Source: Ruania suaedae (GTDB taxonomy: Bacteria > Actinomycetota > Actinomycetes > Actinomycetales > Beutenbergiaceae). Taken from it: DNA of 64,000 nucleotides. Under the pieces are notes generated by a model. That model was given only the letters and a program-made list of their open reading frames with translations. It searched no databases and was not told the DNA's origin. The position numbers and the translations under genes were made by a program. Position 1 is the stretch's first letter; the number at the start of each line of letters is the position of its first letter. The stretch is from contig NZ_CP088018.1 in NCBI RefSeq assembly GCF_021049265.1, positions 3,348,001-3,412,000 of the forward strand. The letters run 5' to 3'. This document shows, in pieces, positions 52,561 through 62,100 of this stretch.

Positions 52561-53544
52561 TCAGCCGAGGTCGGCTGCGCCGGCCTGCTCGGCCTCCGCC
52601 CGCGCCTCGCCCTGGCGCTCGGCGACCCGCTCCTGCAACGCCTGATCACGCGACTGCGCCGGCCCGGCCGACCGACCCGAGCGCTCCATCAGCGACACCG
52701 CCGCCTCCTCGGCGCTCTCCCCTACGACGCCCCCGCGAGCCATCACACCGTCGCCGATGACGGCGGCCGGGTCGTTCTCGGCCACCCGCAACCGGCCGTT
52801 GATGATCACGTCGTCGACGTAGACCCCGCCGGTGTTGCCCTCCGCGACGACGTTGCCACCCACGTAGGAGCCGCCTTCGCACGGGAAACCCGGACCATCG
52901 GCACCGATCTGCACCGTCCCGGCGTTGTCGCGCAGCACCGCCACGCCCTGCACGCTGGCCTGGCACAGCAGCGACCCCGCCGAGGCGGTCTGCACCCGCA
53001 CATCACCATCGACAAAGCTGGCGTAGACGTCGGTGTAACGCGAATCGCGCGAGTTCACCGACCCGGTGATCTGCGACTGATCCACGAACACCTCACCACC
53101 CCGCGCCACCAGATCCGCGCCCAGGTCACTCTCGAGCACCAGCGCGAAGGTGTAGTCGGAGGAGTTCTCCCGCACCAGCACCCGCTCGCTGACCTCGCTG
53201 CGCTCGATCAACCCGCCGAAGGCATCCACCAGCCGCACCTCACCGGCCACCGAGGAGTCGGTCAGCTCCACATAGGCATCCGCCGCGCCCACCACCCGGC
53301 CCTCGAAGGTCGCCTCGGAAGCGATCAGATCCGCACCCTGGGCCACCCGCACATCACCGGCGACCGTGGTCCCCGACAGCAGACAGGTCTGGCCCGAGGG
53401 GACCACCAGATCACCCGGCACGGTCACCGCACCGCCTTCACCCACACACCGCGTGGTCAGCGCCGCACTGGCCGGCATCGCCGTCAGCATCGTCGTCGAC
53501 GCCAGGGCAACCGCACCCAGCGCACCAGCAAGAATCCGCTTCAT
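52561..53544 (-). CDS. Secreted beta-helix-like protein of unknown function
   Basis: This 327-aa protein has a signal peptide ending AMPASAA. The body is a run of short beta-repeats of the type V-x-G-x-V-x-V with alternating hydrophobics (TVAGDVRVAQGADLIAS; SQITGSVNSR; YVGGNVVAEGNTGGVYVDD), consistent with a right-handed beta-helix or bactofilin-like polymer. Cys residues flank the helix (TTRCVG; QTCLL). The final 45 residues are a charged Glu/Ala/Arg helix. GAGGAG precedes ATG 53544. I do not recognise a specific function; a surface scaffold is one possibility. Confidence 0.7.
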   Translation of the reverse strand: MKRILAGALGAVALASTTMLTAMPASAALTTRCVGEGGAVTVPGDLVVPSGQTCLLSGTTVAGDVRVAQGADLIASEATFEGRVVGAADAYVELTDSSVAGEVRLVDAFGGLIERSEVSERVLVRENSSDYTFALVLESDLGADLVARGGEVFVDQSQITGSVNSRDSRYTDVYASFVDGDVRVQTASAGSLLCQASVQGVAVLRDNAGTVQIGADGPGFPCEGGSYVGGNVVAEGNTGGVYVDDVIINGRLRVAENDPAAVIGDGVMARGGVVGESAEEAAVSLMERSGRSAGPAQSRDQALQERVAERQGEARAEAEQAGAADLG

Positions 53545-53663
53545 CGTCTCTCCTCGTGTGGAACGTCGTCGGTCCAAGGACTGGTCGCTCACCTCGGTCA
53601 GGTCGACCTAACCAAAGATGTGGTCCATCCCACAAGGGTCACGGAACTCTCACGCGATCCCGT

Positions 53664-54776
53664 TCATGCACCGGATGCGCCGCGCTCCGCTCGCCGCCCC
53701 CGCACCACAGCCAGAACCACCAGAGCGATGAACACCCCCGCTCCACCCAGCCCCACCAGCACCGGCCCGGCCGGCAGACCCAGGATCTCGCGCATCCGGA
53801 CCACGTGTGCGACCTCGCGGTGGTCGCCTGCCTCCGGGGCCGGCGCGAAGGTGAAGTCCGAGACGATCTGCTCCCCGGGATCGGTGAAGCGCTGGTCGAA
53901 CACAGTGAGGTAGGCGCCCTCGGTCGCCAGCCAGGAAAGGGTCTCGTCGCCCGCCTCCTGCTCGAGCGGCCCCGCATACCGGCGCTCTCCCGTGGCGTCG
54001 TCCCAGGTGGGGTCGGTGCGCTGCACCTGCTGGTCGGTCACCACATAGGTGCGCACGAACTGCTCCTGGGTGGCCGCGGCCGAGATGCGCATCGGGTAGA
54101 GCAGCGCCATCGAGTCGAACGTCAGGTGCAGCGGCTGGATCTCGCCGTCCAGCGCCTGCGAGTCCGGGTCGATACGCACCGCCACGTAGAACCACCCCTC
54201 GGACACGTAGGGAAGCAGGGCCTCGGCGACGGCGTCACCCATGACGTAGTCGTGCGCGTCCAGCCACTCGGAGAGCCCGTCCGCATCGCTGGCCGAGAGC
54301 ACACTCACCTCGAGCGGACCCAGCGTCACGGAGCTCATGACGTCGACCGTCGACCCCGCCGCCGACGCCTCGTCAGCAGAGGCGCCACCGGCGCCGCTCT
54401 CCGGCCACCAGCGGTAGTCCACCTCCACCCGGGGGGCGATCATCTGCTCGAGGCGTGCGAAGACCGCCGGATCGGCGAGCTCGACCTCCGCGGGCGAGGG
54501 CGTGGGGATCAGCAGGGCCCCCTCCGGTGCCTGGGAGAGCATGTCCAGCTGGAGGACGATCTGCTCGGTCTCGCCGTCCCACGCGACGACCGCCTCCTCC
54601 CGGCCGACAGCGATGTCGTAACCCTCCTCGGCCACGGCCGCGCCGCAGCCGCAGGCCTCGGCGGGCTCGGGCACGAGCACCAGCCCGGACGTGAGGCCGA
54701 GCGCGAGGCCGGCCGTGGCGACGGTCCGACGAATGAGAGAGCTGCCGCGAGTGCGGGGGCCCCGGAGCGTCGTCAT
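53664..54776 (-). CDS. DUF2330-family membrane-anchored secreted protein
   Basis: This 370-aa protein has a signal peptide and then ACGCG, the cysteine cluster typical of the start of DUF2330 proteins. GREEAVVAWDGETEQIVLQL and GALLIPTPSPAEVEL are the family's conserved blocks. A C-terminal helix (VLVGLGGAGVFIALVVLAV) with RGRRAER tail anchors it. The family's role is unknown. It stands alone, with no operon partner. Confidence 0.82.
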   Translation of the reverse strand: MTTLRGPRTRGSSLIRRTVATAGLALGLTSGLVLVPEPAEACGCGAAVAEEGYDIAVGREEAVVAWDGETEQIVLQLDMLSQAPEGALLIPTPSPAEVELADPAVFARLEQMIAPRVEVDYRWWPESGAGGASADEASAAGSTVDVMSSVTLGPLEVSVLSASDADGLSEWLDAHDYVMGDAVAEALLPYVSEGWFYVAVRIDPDSQALDGEIQPLHLTFDSMALLYPMRISAAATQEQFVRTYVVTDQQVQRTDPTWDDATGERRYAGPLEQEAGDETLSWLATEGAYLTVFDQRFTDPGEQIVSDFTFAPAPEAGDHREVAHVVRMREILGLPAGPVLVGLGGAGVFIALVVLAVVRGRRAERGASGA

Positions 54777-54913
54777 ACGTTTTACGGTAGGGCAGCGATC
54801 GGCGCGAAACCGGGCTCGATGCCATATCGAGACCTTGCCCGAGGCGATCGTGACCATTCCGTTGTCCGCCCTGCACAGGACCTGCACAGCGAGCCCCGCG
54901 TCGTGACAGACGA

Positions 54914-54928
54914 TACCCACCGGGGGTA
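54914..54928 (+). promoter_or_regulatory. CsoR-type operator upstream of csoR
   Basis: TACCC (54914-54918) and GGGTA (54924-54928) form an inverted repeat with C/G-rich centre, the pattern of CsoR copper operators. It lies about 40 nt before the csoR start. Confidence 0.6.
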
Positions 54929-54969
54929 CCATGAGGCGTGACCAAGCGGCGATGCAGGGGAGCACTCCG

Positions 54970-55296
54970 ATGACCGAGCAGACCATGGCGCCCGACGCCC
55001 CCGTCGAGGCGACCTCCCACGGGTACACCCCGGAGAAGGAGGCCTACCTCAAGCGACTGCGGCGGGTGGAGGGCCAGGTGCGAGGGATCGCCCGAATGGT
55101 CGAGAGCGATACCTACTGCATCGACGTGCTCACGCAGATCTCCGCCGTCACGAAGGCCTTGCAGGCCGTCGCCCTCGGGCTGCTCGACGATCACCTCGCG
55201 CACTGCGTGGTCGACGCGGCCCGGCGTTCTCCCGAGGAGGGCGCGGAGAAGGTCGAGGAAGCCAGCGCCGCCATCGCCCGGCTCGTCCGTTCCTGA
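54970..55296 (+). CDS. csoR: CsoR-family copper-sensing repressor
   Basis: This 108-aa helical repressor has the Cu(I) ligands Cys50, His75 and Cys79. Their spacing (25 and 4 residues) is identical to that of M. tuberculosis CsoR (Cys36, His61, Cys65). RLRRVEGQVRGIARMV is the conserved DNA-binding helix. I chose ATG 54970 because GGGGAG lies 7 nt upstream; ATG 54931 and 54952 are in-frame alternatives. It precedes copZ by 16 nt and an operator-like repeat precedes it, so it likely autoregulates. Confidence 0.92.
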   Translation: MTEQTMAPDAPVEATSHGYTPEKEAYLKRLRRVEGQVRGIARMVESDTYCIDVLTQISAVTKALQAVALGLLDDHLAHCVVDAARRSPEEGAEKVEEASAAIARLVRS

Positions 55297-55312
55297 AATC
55301 GAGAGGATCCCC

Positions 55313-55534
55313 ATGACCACCACCACGATCGAGGTCACCGGCATGACGTGCGGCAACTGCGTCGCCCACGTCACCGAGGAACTCCAGGAGATCGACGGCG
55401 TCACCGACGTCAGCGTCGACCTCCGGGCCGGCACCCCCTCGCCGGTGACCCTCACCTCCAGCACCTCGCTCGAGGAGGCCGCCATCCGGGCCGCCGTCGA
55501 CGAGGCCGGCTACGAGGTCACCGCCATCCGCTGA
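55313..55534 (+). CDS. copZ: Copper chaperone CopZ-like heavy-metal-associated protein
   Basis: This 73-aa single HMA domain has the metal site GMTCGNC (Cys13, Cys16) and the ferredoxin-like pattern of the family. It shuttles Cu(I) in the cytoplasm. It is in an operon with csoR and should be induced by copper. Unusually no CopA ATPase follows; a strong terminator ends the unit. Confidence 0.92.
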   Translation: MTTTTIEVTGMTCGNCVAHVTEELQEIDGVTDVSVDLRAGTPSPVTLTSSTSLEEAAIRAAVDEAGYEVTAIR

Positions 55535-55551
55535 CCTCCACCACACATGCA

Positions 55552-55582
55552 GGCGCCCGGTGCGATGGTCGCACCGGGCGCC
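55552..55582. terminator. Bidirectional terminator between copZ and hsp20
   Basis: A perfect 14-bp stem GGCGCCCGGTGCGA/TCGCACCGGGCGCC with a TGG loop lies between two convergent genes. Confidence 0.8.
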
Positions 55583-55600
55583 CGTGGGTGAGGCCGGCCG

Positions 55601-56014
55601 TCAGGCCGACTCGACCTGCGGCGTCGTCGCGGCGTCGCTGGTCTGCACCTCGATCTTGCGCGGCTTGGCGCGCTCGGCCACGGGGATCCGCAACGTCAGC
55701 ACACCGTGCGCGTAGTTCGCGCTGATCGCCTCGGCGTCCAGACCCTCGCCGAGGGTGAGCTGGCGCCGGTAGGAGCCCGAGGGGCGCTCCTGGGCGAGCC
55801 ATTTGCCGCCGTCGGGCTGGGCGACGGTGCGCTCGGCCTGCACGGTGAGCACATTGCCGTCGACGTCGAGATCGATCGAGTCGGGCGCGACGCCCGGCAG
55901 ATCGATGTCGACGACGAACTCGTCCCCGGCGCGGTACAGATCCATCGGCATCCACCGCGGGCCGCGGCCGGAGAGGCGGTCGAAGTCGCGGAAGGGATCG
56001 AACATCAGGTTCAT
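55601..56014 (-). CDS. Small heat-shock protein, Hsp20/alpha-crystallin family
   Basis: This 137-aa holdase begins FDPFRDFDRLSG and has the alpha-crystallin domain from MPMDLYRAGDEFVVDIDLPG to YAHGVLTLRIPV, the conserved A-x-x-x-n-G-v-L motif. A C-terminal I-x-V follows. It binds unfolding proteins under stress. AGGAGG precedes the ATG. Its upstream region (56015-56312) is gene-free; no HAIR or CIRCE palindrome was recognised with confidence. Confidence 0.9.
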   Translation of the reverse strand: MNLMFDPFRDFDRLSGRGPRWMPMDLYRAGDEFVVDIDLPGVAPDSIDLDVDGNVLTVQAERTVAQPDGGKWLAQERPSGSYRRQLTLGEGLDAEAISANYAHGVLTLRIPVAERAKPRKIEVQTSDAATTPQVESA

Positions 56015-56177
56015 CGCAGTCCTCCTGTGGTCGGTGGCCTGTGGGGCCAAGGGCACTCGGCGGGAGATCCGCCGTACACCCCGTCCAACGGCGACGGCGG
56101 CCCTCCTGTTCCCAGAGTTGAGTCGCCTTCGCTCAAGGTGAACATCGAGGCGAACACCAAGGCGTCCACGACCGGAC

Positions 56178-56235
56178 CGACACGGCTCCGTCAGTCTGCG
56201 GCACCGTCGCCCCGCAGACTGACGCTCCCGTGTCG
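56178..56235. other. Strong bipartite hairpin upstream of the BNR gene
   Basis: Outer arms CGACACGG/CCGTGTCG (56178-56185, 56228-56235) and inner arms CGTCAGTCTGCGG/CCGCAGACTGACG (56189-56201, 56212-56224) pair perfectly, separated by matching CTC/CTC unpaired triplets. It lies 78 nt before the BNR gene. It may be a structured leader or a leftover terminator. Confidence 0.6.
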
Positions 56236-56312
56236 ATCCGGGCAGCGCACCGGCGGCACCACCTCCGGTAACCGCTATCCAGGCGGCGTCCCGCCTGGCA
56301 GAATCACCCTCC

Positions 56313-57629
56313 ATGGCTTCAGAGCAGATCCAGACGGTCCAGATCCAGACCTTCAACGACAACGGCGCCTGGTGCTGGTTCCAGGACGAGCGCTCCCTGA
56401 TCGATCCCGTCGCACAGACGATGCTGATCGGCTCCGTCGCCGCATCCGAGGGGCCGGGCGGCCAGAACCGCTCCGGCAACATCGAGCTGGCCGTGGTGGA
56501 CCTGAGCACCGGTGCCTCCGAGATCGTGGTGCTGCACGCCAACCTCGAGGCGGACGACCACAACGATCCGGCGCTGTGGATCCGCCCGGACGGCCGCTAC
56601 CTGGCGATGTACACCAAGCACAAGACTGACAACTTCCAGCGCTGGCGCATCTCCACCCGCCCGCACGATGCCACCGAATGGGGCCCGGAGCGCACCTTCG
56701 ACTGGACCGAGCTGACCGAGGGCCGCGGCGCCACCTACTCCAACCTGCACTACCTCGCCGAGGAGGGCCGCCTGTACGCCTTCGCCCGGGCGGTCAACGA
56801 CGACCCCTCGATCCTCATCAGCGACGACCACGGCGAGACCTTCCGCTACGGCGGCAAGCTGCTGACCCGCCCGAAGATCGGCTACGTCAACGGCTACACG
56901 CGCTACGCCTCCAACGGCATCGACCGCATCGACCTCATCACCACCGACCACCACCCGCGCGACTACGACAACTCGATCTACCACGGCTACATCGCCGCCG
57001 GCGCCCTGCACGACTCGGCCGGCACGGTCATGGACGCCGAGGTCCTCTCCCCCGCGGCGCCCTCGCAGGTGGAGCTGACCACGCTGCTGGCCACCGGCAC
57101 CACGCTGACCGACTCGCCGCTGACCCACGCCTGGACCACCGACATCCGGCAGGGCCGGGGCACCCAGGCGGGCCACCTGGCGGCCGTGCTCACCGCCCGC
57201 GCCCACGATCAGCCGGAGAACAGCAACTACGCCGACCACCGCTTCGTCTACGCCCGTCACGACGGCGCAGCCTGGCGGGTCCGCGAGCTCGCCCCCGCCG
57301 GGGCGAACCTGCTCCCACACGAGCAGGACTACACCGGCCTGGTCTCGATCGATCCCTACGACCTGGACTCGCTGTACCTGTCCGCCCCGGTCGACCCGCG
57401 TGACGGCGCCGCCCTGGCACACCACGAGATCTTCCACGGACGCACCACCGACGGCGGAGCCACCTGGTCCTGGACGCCCGTCACCGAGGACTCGGGCGCC
57501 GACAACCTGCGCCCGATCGTGGTCCCCGGCGATCCCACCACCCTCGCCGTCACCTGGTTCCGTGGCTCGATGACGGCGTCGCAGCACTACGACTGCGCGG
57601 TGGTCGGCTTCCTCACGACTCGACCTTGA
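56313..57629 (+). CDS. BNR_4-type beta-propeller protein (possible polysaccharide lyase or glycosidase)
   Basis: This 438-aa cytoplasmic propeller protein has FNDNGAWCWFQDERSLI near its start, the hallmark of the BNR_4 family, and Asp-box-like turns (ISDDHGETFRY; TTDGGATWSW). BNR_4 proteins include rhamnosyl-glucuronate hydrolases and lyases (GH145/PL42-type), so a pectin- or gum-directed activity is possible. There is no signal peptide. It stands alone between hsp20 and putP; its end overlaps putP by 17 nt on the opposite strand. Confidence 0.72.
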   Translation: MASEQIQTVQIQTFNDNGAWCWFQDERSLIDPVAQTMLIGSVAASEGPGGQNRSGNIELAVVDLSTGASEIVVLHANLEADDHNDPALWIRPDGRYLAMYTKHKTDNFQRWRISTRPHDATEWGPERTFDWTELTEGRGATYSNLHYLAEEGRLYAFARAVNDDPSILISDDHGETFRYGGKLLTRPKIGYVNGYTRYASNGIDRIDLITTDHHPRDYDNSIYHGYIAAGALHDSAGTVMDAEVLSPAAPSQVELTTLLATGTTLTDSPLTHAWTTDIRQGRGTQAGHLAAVLTARAHDQPENSNYADHRFVYARHDGAAWRVRELAPAGANLLPHEQDYTGLVSIDPYDLDSLYLSAPVDPRDGAALAHHEIFHGRTTDGGATWSWTPVTEDSGADNLRPIVVPGDPTTLAVTWFRGSMTASQHYDCAVVGFLTTRP

Positions 57630-59112
57630 CGTCGCCGGCCAGCAGCTCGTCGGTCTCGGCGAACTCGCGGTCGATGTTGTCGTTGCGCAGGTAGGTCACC
57701 TTGCTCACCACCACCGCGACCAGCAGGCAGCCGAGGAATCCGGGCAGGAGCTCGTAGATACCGGTGCCCAGGAAGCCCCAGGTGAACACGATGACGGCGC
57801 CGGTGGCCATCCCGGCCAGCGCACCCCAGTGGGTGAGGTTGCGCCAGAACAGGCTCAACAGCACGATCGGACCGAACGCGGAGCCGAACCCGGCCCAGGC
57901 GAAGGAGACCAGGCCCAGGATCGTGTCGTTGGGGACCAGCGCCATCAACGCCGCCACGACCGCGACCAGGAGCACGCACGCACGGCCCAGCACCGTCAGG
58001 TGCCTCGGCGAGGGGGCATCCCGGCGGACCACCTTGTACAGATCCTCGACCAGCGCGGAGGAGCACACCACCAGCTGACTCGAGATGGTGCTCATGATCG
58101 CTGCGAGCACCGCCGCGAGGACGAAACCGGCCACGAGGGGGTGCAGCAGCAGCTGGGCCATCACCAGCACGACCGTCTCGGGATTGTCGAGGCTGTTCCC
58201 GGTCTGCTCGAAGTAGGCCACACCCACCAGGCCGCAGACCACGGCACCGATCATCGACAGCGCCATCCAGGTCATCCCGATGCGCCGGGCCGAGGTGGCC
58301 GCCTGCGGGCTCGGCAGGGCCATGAAACGCACGATGATGTGCGGCTGGCCGAAGTAGCCCAGACCCCAGGCGAGGGAGGAGATGATCCCGATGAGCACGC
58401 CGCCGGTCACGGCGGCGCCGCCGAAGACCTGGAGATGATCGGGTCCGGCCGCGGCGAGCGCCGGTCCCATCTCGGCGAAACCGCCCAGGCTGACGATGGC
58501 CAGCGCCGGGACCACCAGCAGTGCCGTCATCATCATCAGGCCCTGCGCCACGTCGGTCAGCGACGCACCGAGGAACCCGCCGAACAGGGTGTAGCTCAAG
58601 GTGACCGCAGCCACCAGCGCGAGGCCGAGGTGGTAGTTGGACCCGAAAGAGCTCTCGAAGAACACCCCGCCGGCCACCATGCCGGAGTTGATGTAGAGGG
58701 TGAAGAACACCAGGATGATCAGGCTCGAGACGATGCGCAGCAGCCGGGAGGAGTCCTTGAGGCGGTTCTCCAGGAAGCTGGGGATCGTGATCGAGTTGTT
58801 CGAGACCTCGGTGTAGGCGCGCAGCCGCGGTGCCACGAACTTCCAGTTCAGGTAGGCGCCGATCGTCAGACCCACCGCGATCCAGGCATCGATGAGGCCG
58901 GAGACGTAGATCGCCCCCGGCAATCCCATCACCAGCCAGCCCGACATGTCGGAGGCGCCGGCGCTGAGCGCCGCCGCCCAGGGCGGCAGGTTGCGCCCGG
59001 CGAGCATGTAGTCCTCGTGGTCCTTGGTGTTGCGGGCCGCGAAGACGCCGATCGCGATCATGCCGGCGAAATAGAGGGCCAGTGCGATGTACAGATACGT
59101 CTGATCGGACAT
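57613..59112 (-). CDS. putP: Sodium/proline symporter
   Basis: This 499-aa SSS-family transporter has about 13 membrane helices. Its N-terminus (FAARNTKDHEDYMLAGRNLPPW) is followed by ALSAGASDMSGWLVMGLPGA, the Na+/proline site of PutP, and GLGYFGQPHIIVRFMA is also PutP-specific. It imports proline for the PutA enzyme encoded 30 nt upstream in the same direction. AGGA precedes the ATG. Confidence 0.93.
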   Translation of the reverse strand: MSDQTYLYIALALYFAGMIAIGVFAARNTKDHEDYMLAGRNLPPWAAALSAGASDMSGWLVMGLPGAIYVSGLIDAWIAVGLTIGAYLNWKFVAPRLRAYTEVSNNSITIPSFLENRLKDSSRLLRIVSSLIILVFFTLYINSGMVAGGVFFESSFGSNYHLGLALVAAVTLSYTLFGGFLGASLTDVAQGLMMMTALLVVPALAIVSLGGFAEMGPALAAAGPDHLQVFGGAAVTGGVLIGIISSLAWGLGYFGQPHIIVRFMALPSPQAATSARRIGMTWMALSMIGAVVCGLVGVAYFEQTGNSLDNPETVVLVMAQLLLHPLVAGFVLAAVLAAIMSTISSQLVVCSSALVEDLYKVVRRDAPSPRHLTVLGRACVLLVAVVAALMALVPNDTILGLVSFAWAGFGSAFGPIVLLSLFWRNLTHWGALAGMATGAVIVFTWGFLGTGIYELLPGFLGCLLVAVVVSKVTYLRNDNIDREFAETDELLAGDVKVES

Positions 59113-59142
59113 CGTCGTCCTTTCATGGGGTTGTAGCTGAGA

Positions 59143-62100
59143 CTACGCGGGCTGCGTGGTCACCGTCGGGATGTCGTAGCGCCGGATGGTGCCGAACCGG
59201 TGAGCGGTGATCGAGACCGCCTGCTCCTTCAGGAAGGTCAGCAGCTCGATCCGGCCTGCGGAGACCACCTCGTGGGTGTACAGCGCCACGGCCGGCGATC
59301 CCTGGGTGAGCGAGGCCAGCTCGACGGCGGAGCCACCGATCAGGCGGATCCTCCCGCCCGTCTCGGCCAGGTCACGTGCGTGCGCGGCCCAGGCTGCGCC
59401 GTCGGCGATCCGGAGGTCGGCCACCTGGGCGACGTAGTCCGCCACCGGCGGTGGCAGGGGCGCGGCCGCGCTGACGGTGACCGGCGCACCCGAGCGCGCG
59501 CCAGCGGCCACCACCCGCAGGAGCTCGACGTGCCGCTCACTCTCGAAGCGCACGGTGACCGGCTCCGGGTGGTAGCGAAAGGCGTTCTGTTCACTGGCGA
59601 GCCCGGTCGCGTCGCGCACGATGCCGAACTCGCCGGCCCAGGCCGCCTCGTCGGTGGTGAGGGCCCCCGCCAGCCAGTCACGATCGGCGGCCGGCAGATC
59701 CGCGGCGGCATCCAGGGCCCGGCGGCTGATGGCGTCGGATGCCCCGGAGACCGACACGGGGGCGTCGGTCCAGGCGCCGAAACCGGTGAGGTAGTTCGGC
59801 CCGCCGGCCTTGGTGCCCGCCCCGACCGAGGCCTTCTTCCAGCCGCCGAAGGGCTGGCGCTGCACGATCGCGCCGGTGATGCCGCGGTTGACGTAGACGT
59901 TGCCGGCCTGCACCTGGGCCAGCCAGGTCTCGATCTCGGCCGGGTCGAGCGAGTGCAGCCCGCTGGTGAGTCCGTACTCGATCCGGTTCACGAGGTCGAT
60001 GGCCTCGGGGAGCGAGGCCGCCGTCATGACGCCCAGGACGGGGCCGAAGTACTCGGTGAGATGGAAGGGCGAGCCCGCCCGGACGCCCTCGCGGACCCCG
60101 GGGCGCCACAGCGCACCGGCGTCGTCGAGGCGCTGCGGCTCCACCAGCCACCGCTCCCCCGGCTCGAGGGTGGTGAGCGCGTGCAGGAGCTTGCCCTCCG
60201 CGGGCCCGATCAGCGGGCCGACCTGGGTCTGCTCCTGCCACGGCTGGCCCACCGGCATCGAGGTGACGGCGTCGAGGAGCTGGCGCCGGAAACGCTCGGA
60301 GGTCGCCACGCTGCCCACCAGGATCACCAGCGAGGCGGCCGAGCACTTCTGGCCCGCGTGCCCGAAGGCCGAGGCCGCCACGTCCCGTGCGGCCAGGTCG
60401 AGGTCGGCGCTGGGGGTGACGATGAGGGCGTTCTTCCCACTGGTCTCGGCGAGCAGCGGCAGGTCGGGCCGGATCGCGCGGAACCGCTCGGCGGTCTCGT
60501 ACCCCCCGGTGAGGATCACCCGGTCGACCCCCTCGTGGCCGATCAGCCGGGACCCCAGGTCGCCCTCGGAGAGCTGCACGTGGCGCAGCACCTCCCGCGG
60601 CACCCCGGCCTCCCACAGTGCCTCGACCATGACCGCACCGCTGCGCCGGGCCTGGGGGGCGGGCTTGATGATCACGGCGGACCCGGCCGCGAGCGCCGCC
60701 AGGGTGGAGCCGGCAGGGATGGCCACCGGGAAGTTCCACGGCGGCGTGACCACCGTCAGGCGATCGGGCACGAAGGTGGCGCCCTCCACCGCGTCCAGCT
60801 CGCGGCCGCGCTCGGCGTAGTAGTGGGCGAAATCGATGGCCTCGCTCACCTCGGGGTCGCCCTGGGCGAGCACCTTGCCGCACTCCGAGCCCATCACCTC
60901 GAGCAGATCGGCGCGGCGGGCCTCGAGCACGTCACCGGCGCGGTGGAGGATCTCGGCCCGCCGCTCCGCTCCGAGCGCGCGCCAGGCCTCGCCGGCCTCG
61001 ATGGCCCCGTCGATCACCTGCTGCAGCTGATCGGGGGTCTCGATCTGCGACCCCTCGACCGTGTCTGTGCCGAGCGTGCTGCACGGCATCCGGGCGCGGA
61101 TCGCCTCGCCCCAGGCGCGGTTGGCCGCGATCGCGGGATCGGTGTCGGGAGTATTGACGAAACGGCGCGGGGAGTCGTGGCTGGGGGCCACGGGCTGGGA
61201 GCGGTCCTGGTTCCGGTGGGGCTGCGGCACCTCGGTGGGGATGGTGGCGATGGAGTCGAGGAAGCGCTGCTTCTCCCGCTCGAACAGATCCGGTGTGTCC
61301 AGATCGAAGACGGCGGACATGAAGTTCTCGGGCGAGGCGCCCTCCTCGAGGCGTCGCACGAGGTAGGCGATCGCCACATCGAACTCGCGCGGGTGCACCA
61401 CCGGGGTGTAGAGCAGCAGCTGCCCGACGTCCGCGCGCACGGCGGCCGCCTGGGCGGTGGCCATGCCGAGCAGCATCTCCAGCTCCAGGCCGTCGGTGAC
61501 GCCGCGCCGCTGGGCCAGCAACCACGCCAGGGCGATGTCGAAGAGGTTGTGGCCCGCGAGACCGACGTGCACGGCACCGATGTGATCGGGCCGCAGGGCG
61601 TAGTCGAGCACAGCCTTGTAGGAGGAGTCGGTCTCCTGCTTGCTGCCCCAGGTGGCCAGCGGCCAGCCGTGGCTCTCGGCGTCCACGCGCTCCATCGGCA
61701 GGTTGGCGCCCTTGACCACGCGCACCTTGATCGGGGCACCACCGCGGGCTACGCGCTCAGCGGCCCAGGTCTGCAGGCGCATCATCAGACCCAGCGCGTC
61801 CGGTAGGTACGCCTGGAGCACGATGCCGGCCTCGAGGTCGCACAGGTCCTCGGTGTCCAGCAGGGTGGTGAACACCGCCTCGGTGAGGTCGAGGTCCTTG
61901 TACTCCTCCATGTCGAGGTTGATGAACGTCCCACCCGCGTCCCGGGCCTGCCGGAAGAGGGGCAGCAGCGAGTCCACGGCGTGGGTGACGGCGTCGTCGA
62001 AGGACCAGGGGCTGTGCGGGGCCACGGTCGAGGAGACCTTGATCGAGACGTAGTCGACGTCCGGGCGGGCGAGTAGCCGGGCGGTCCCCGCCACCCGGCG

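Noticed and set aside
59200-61806. 868-codon open frame on the plus strand
   Set aside because: Shadow of putA; no recognisable domain and a composition typical of GC-rich antisense frames.
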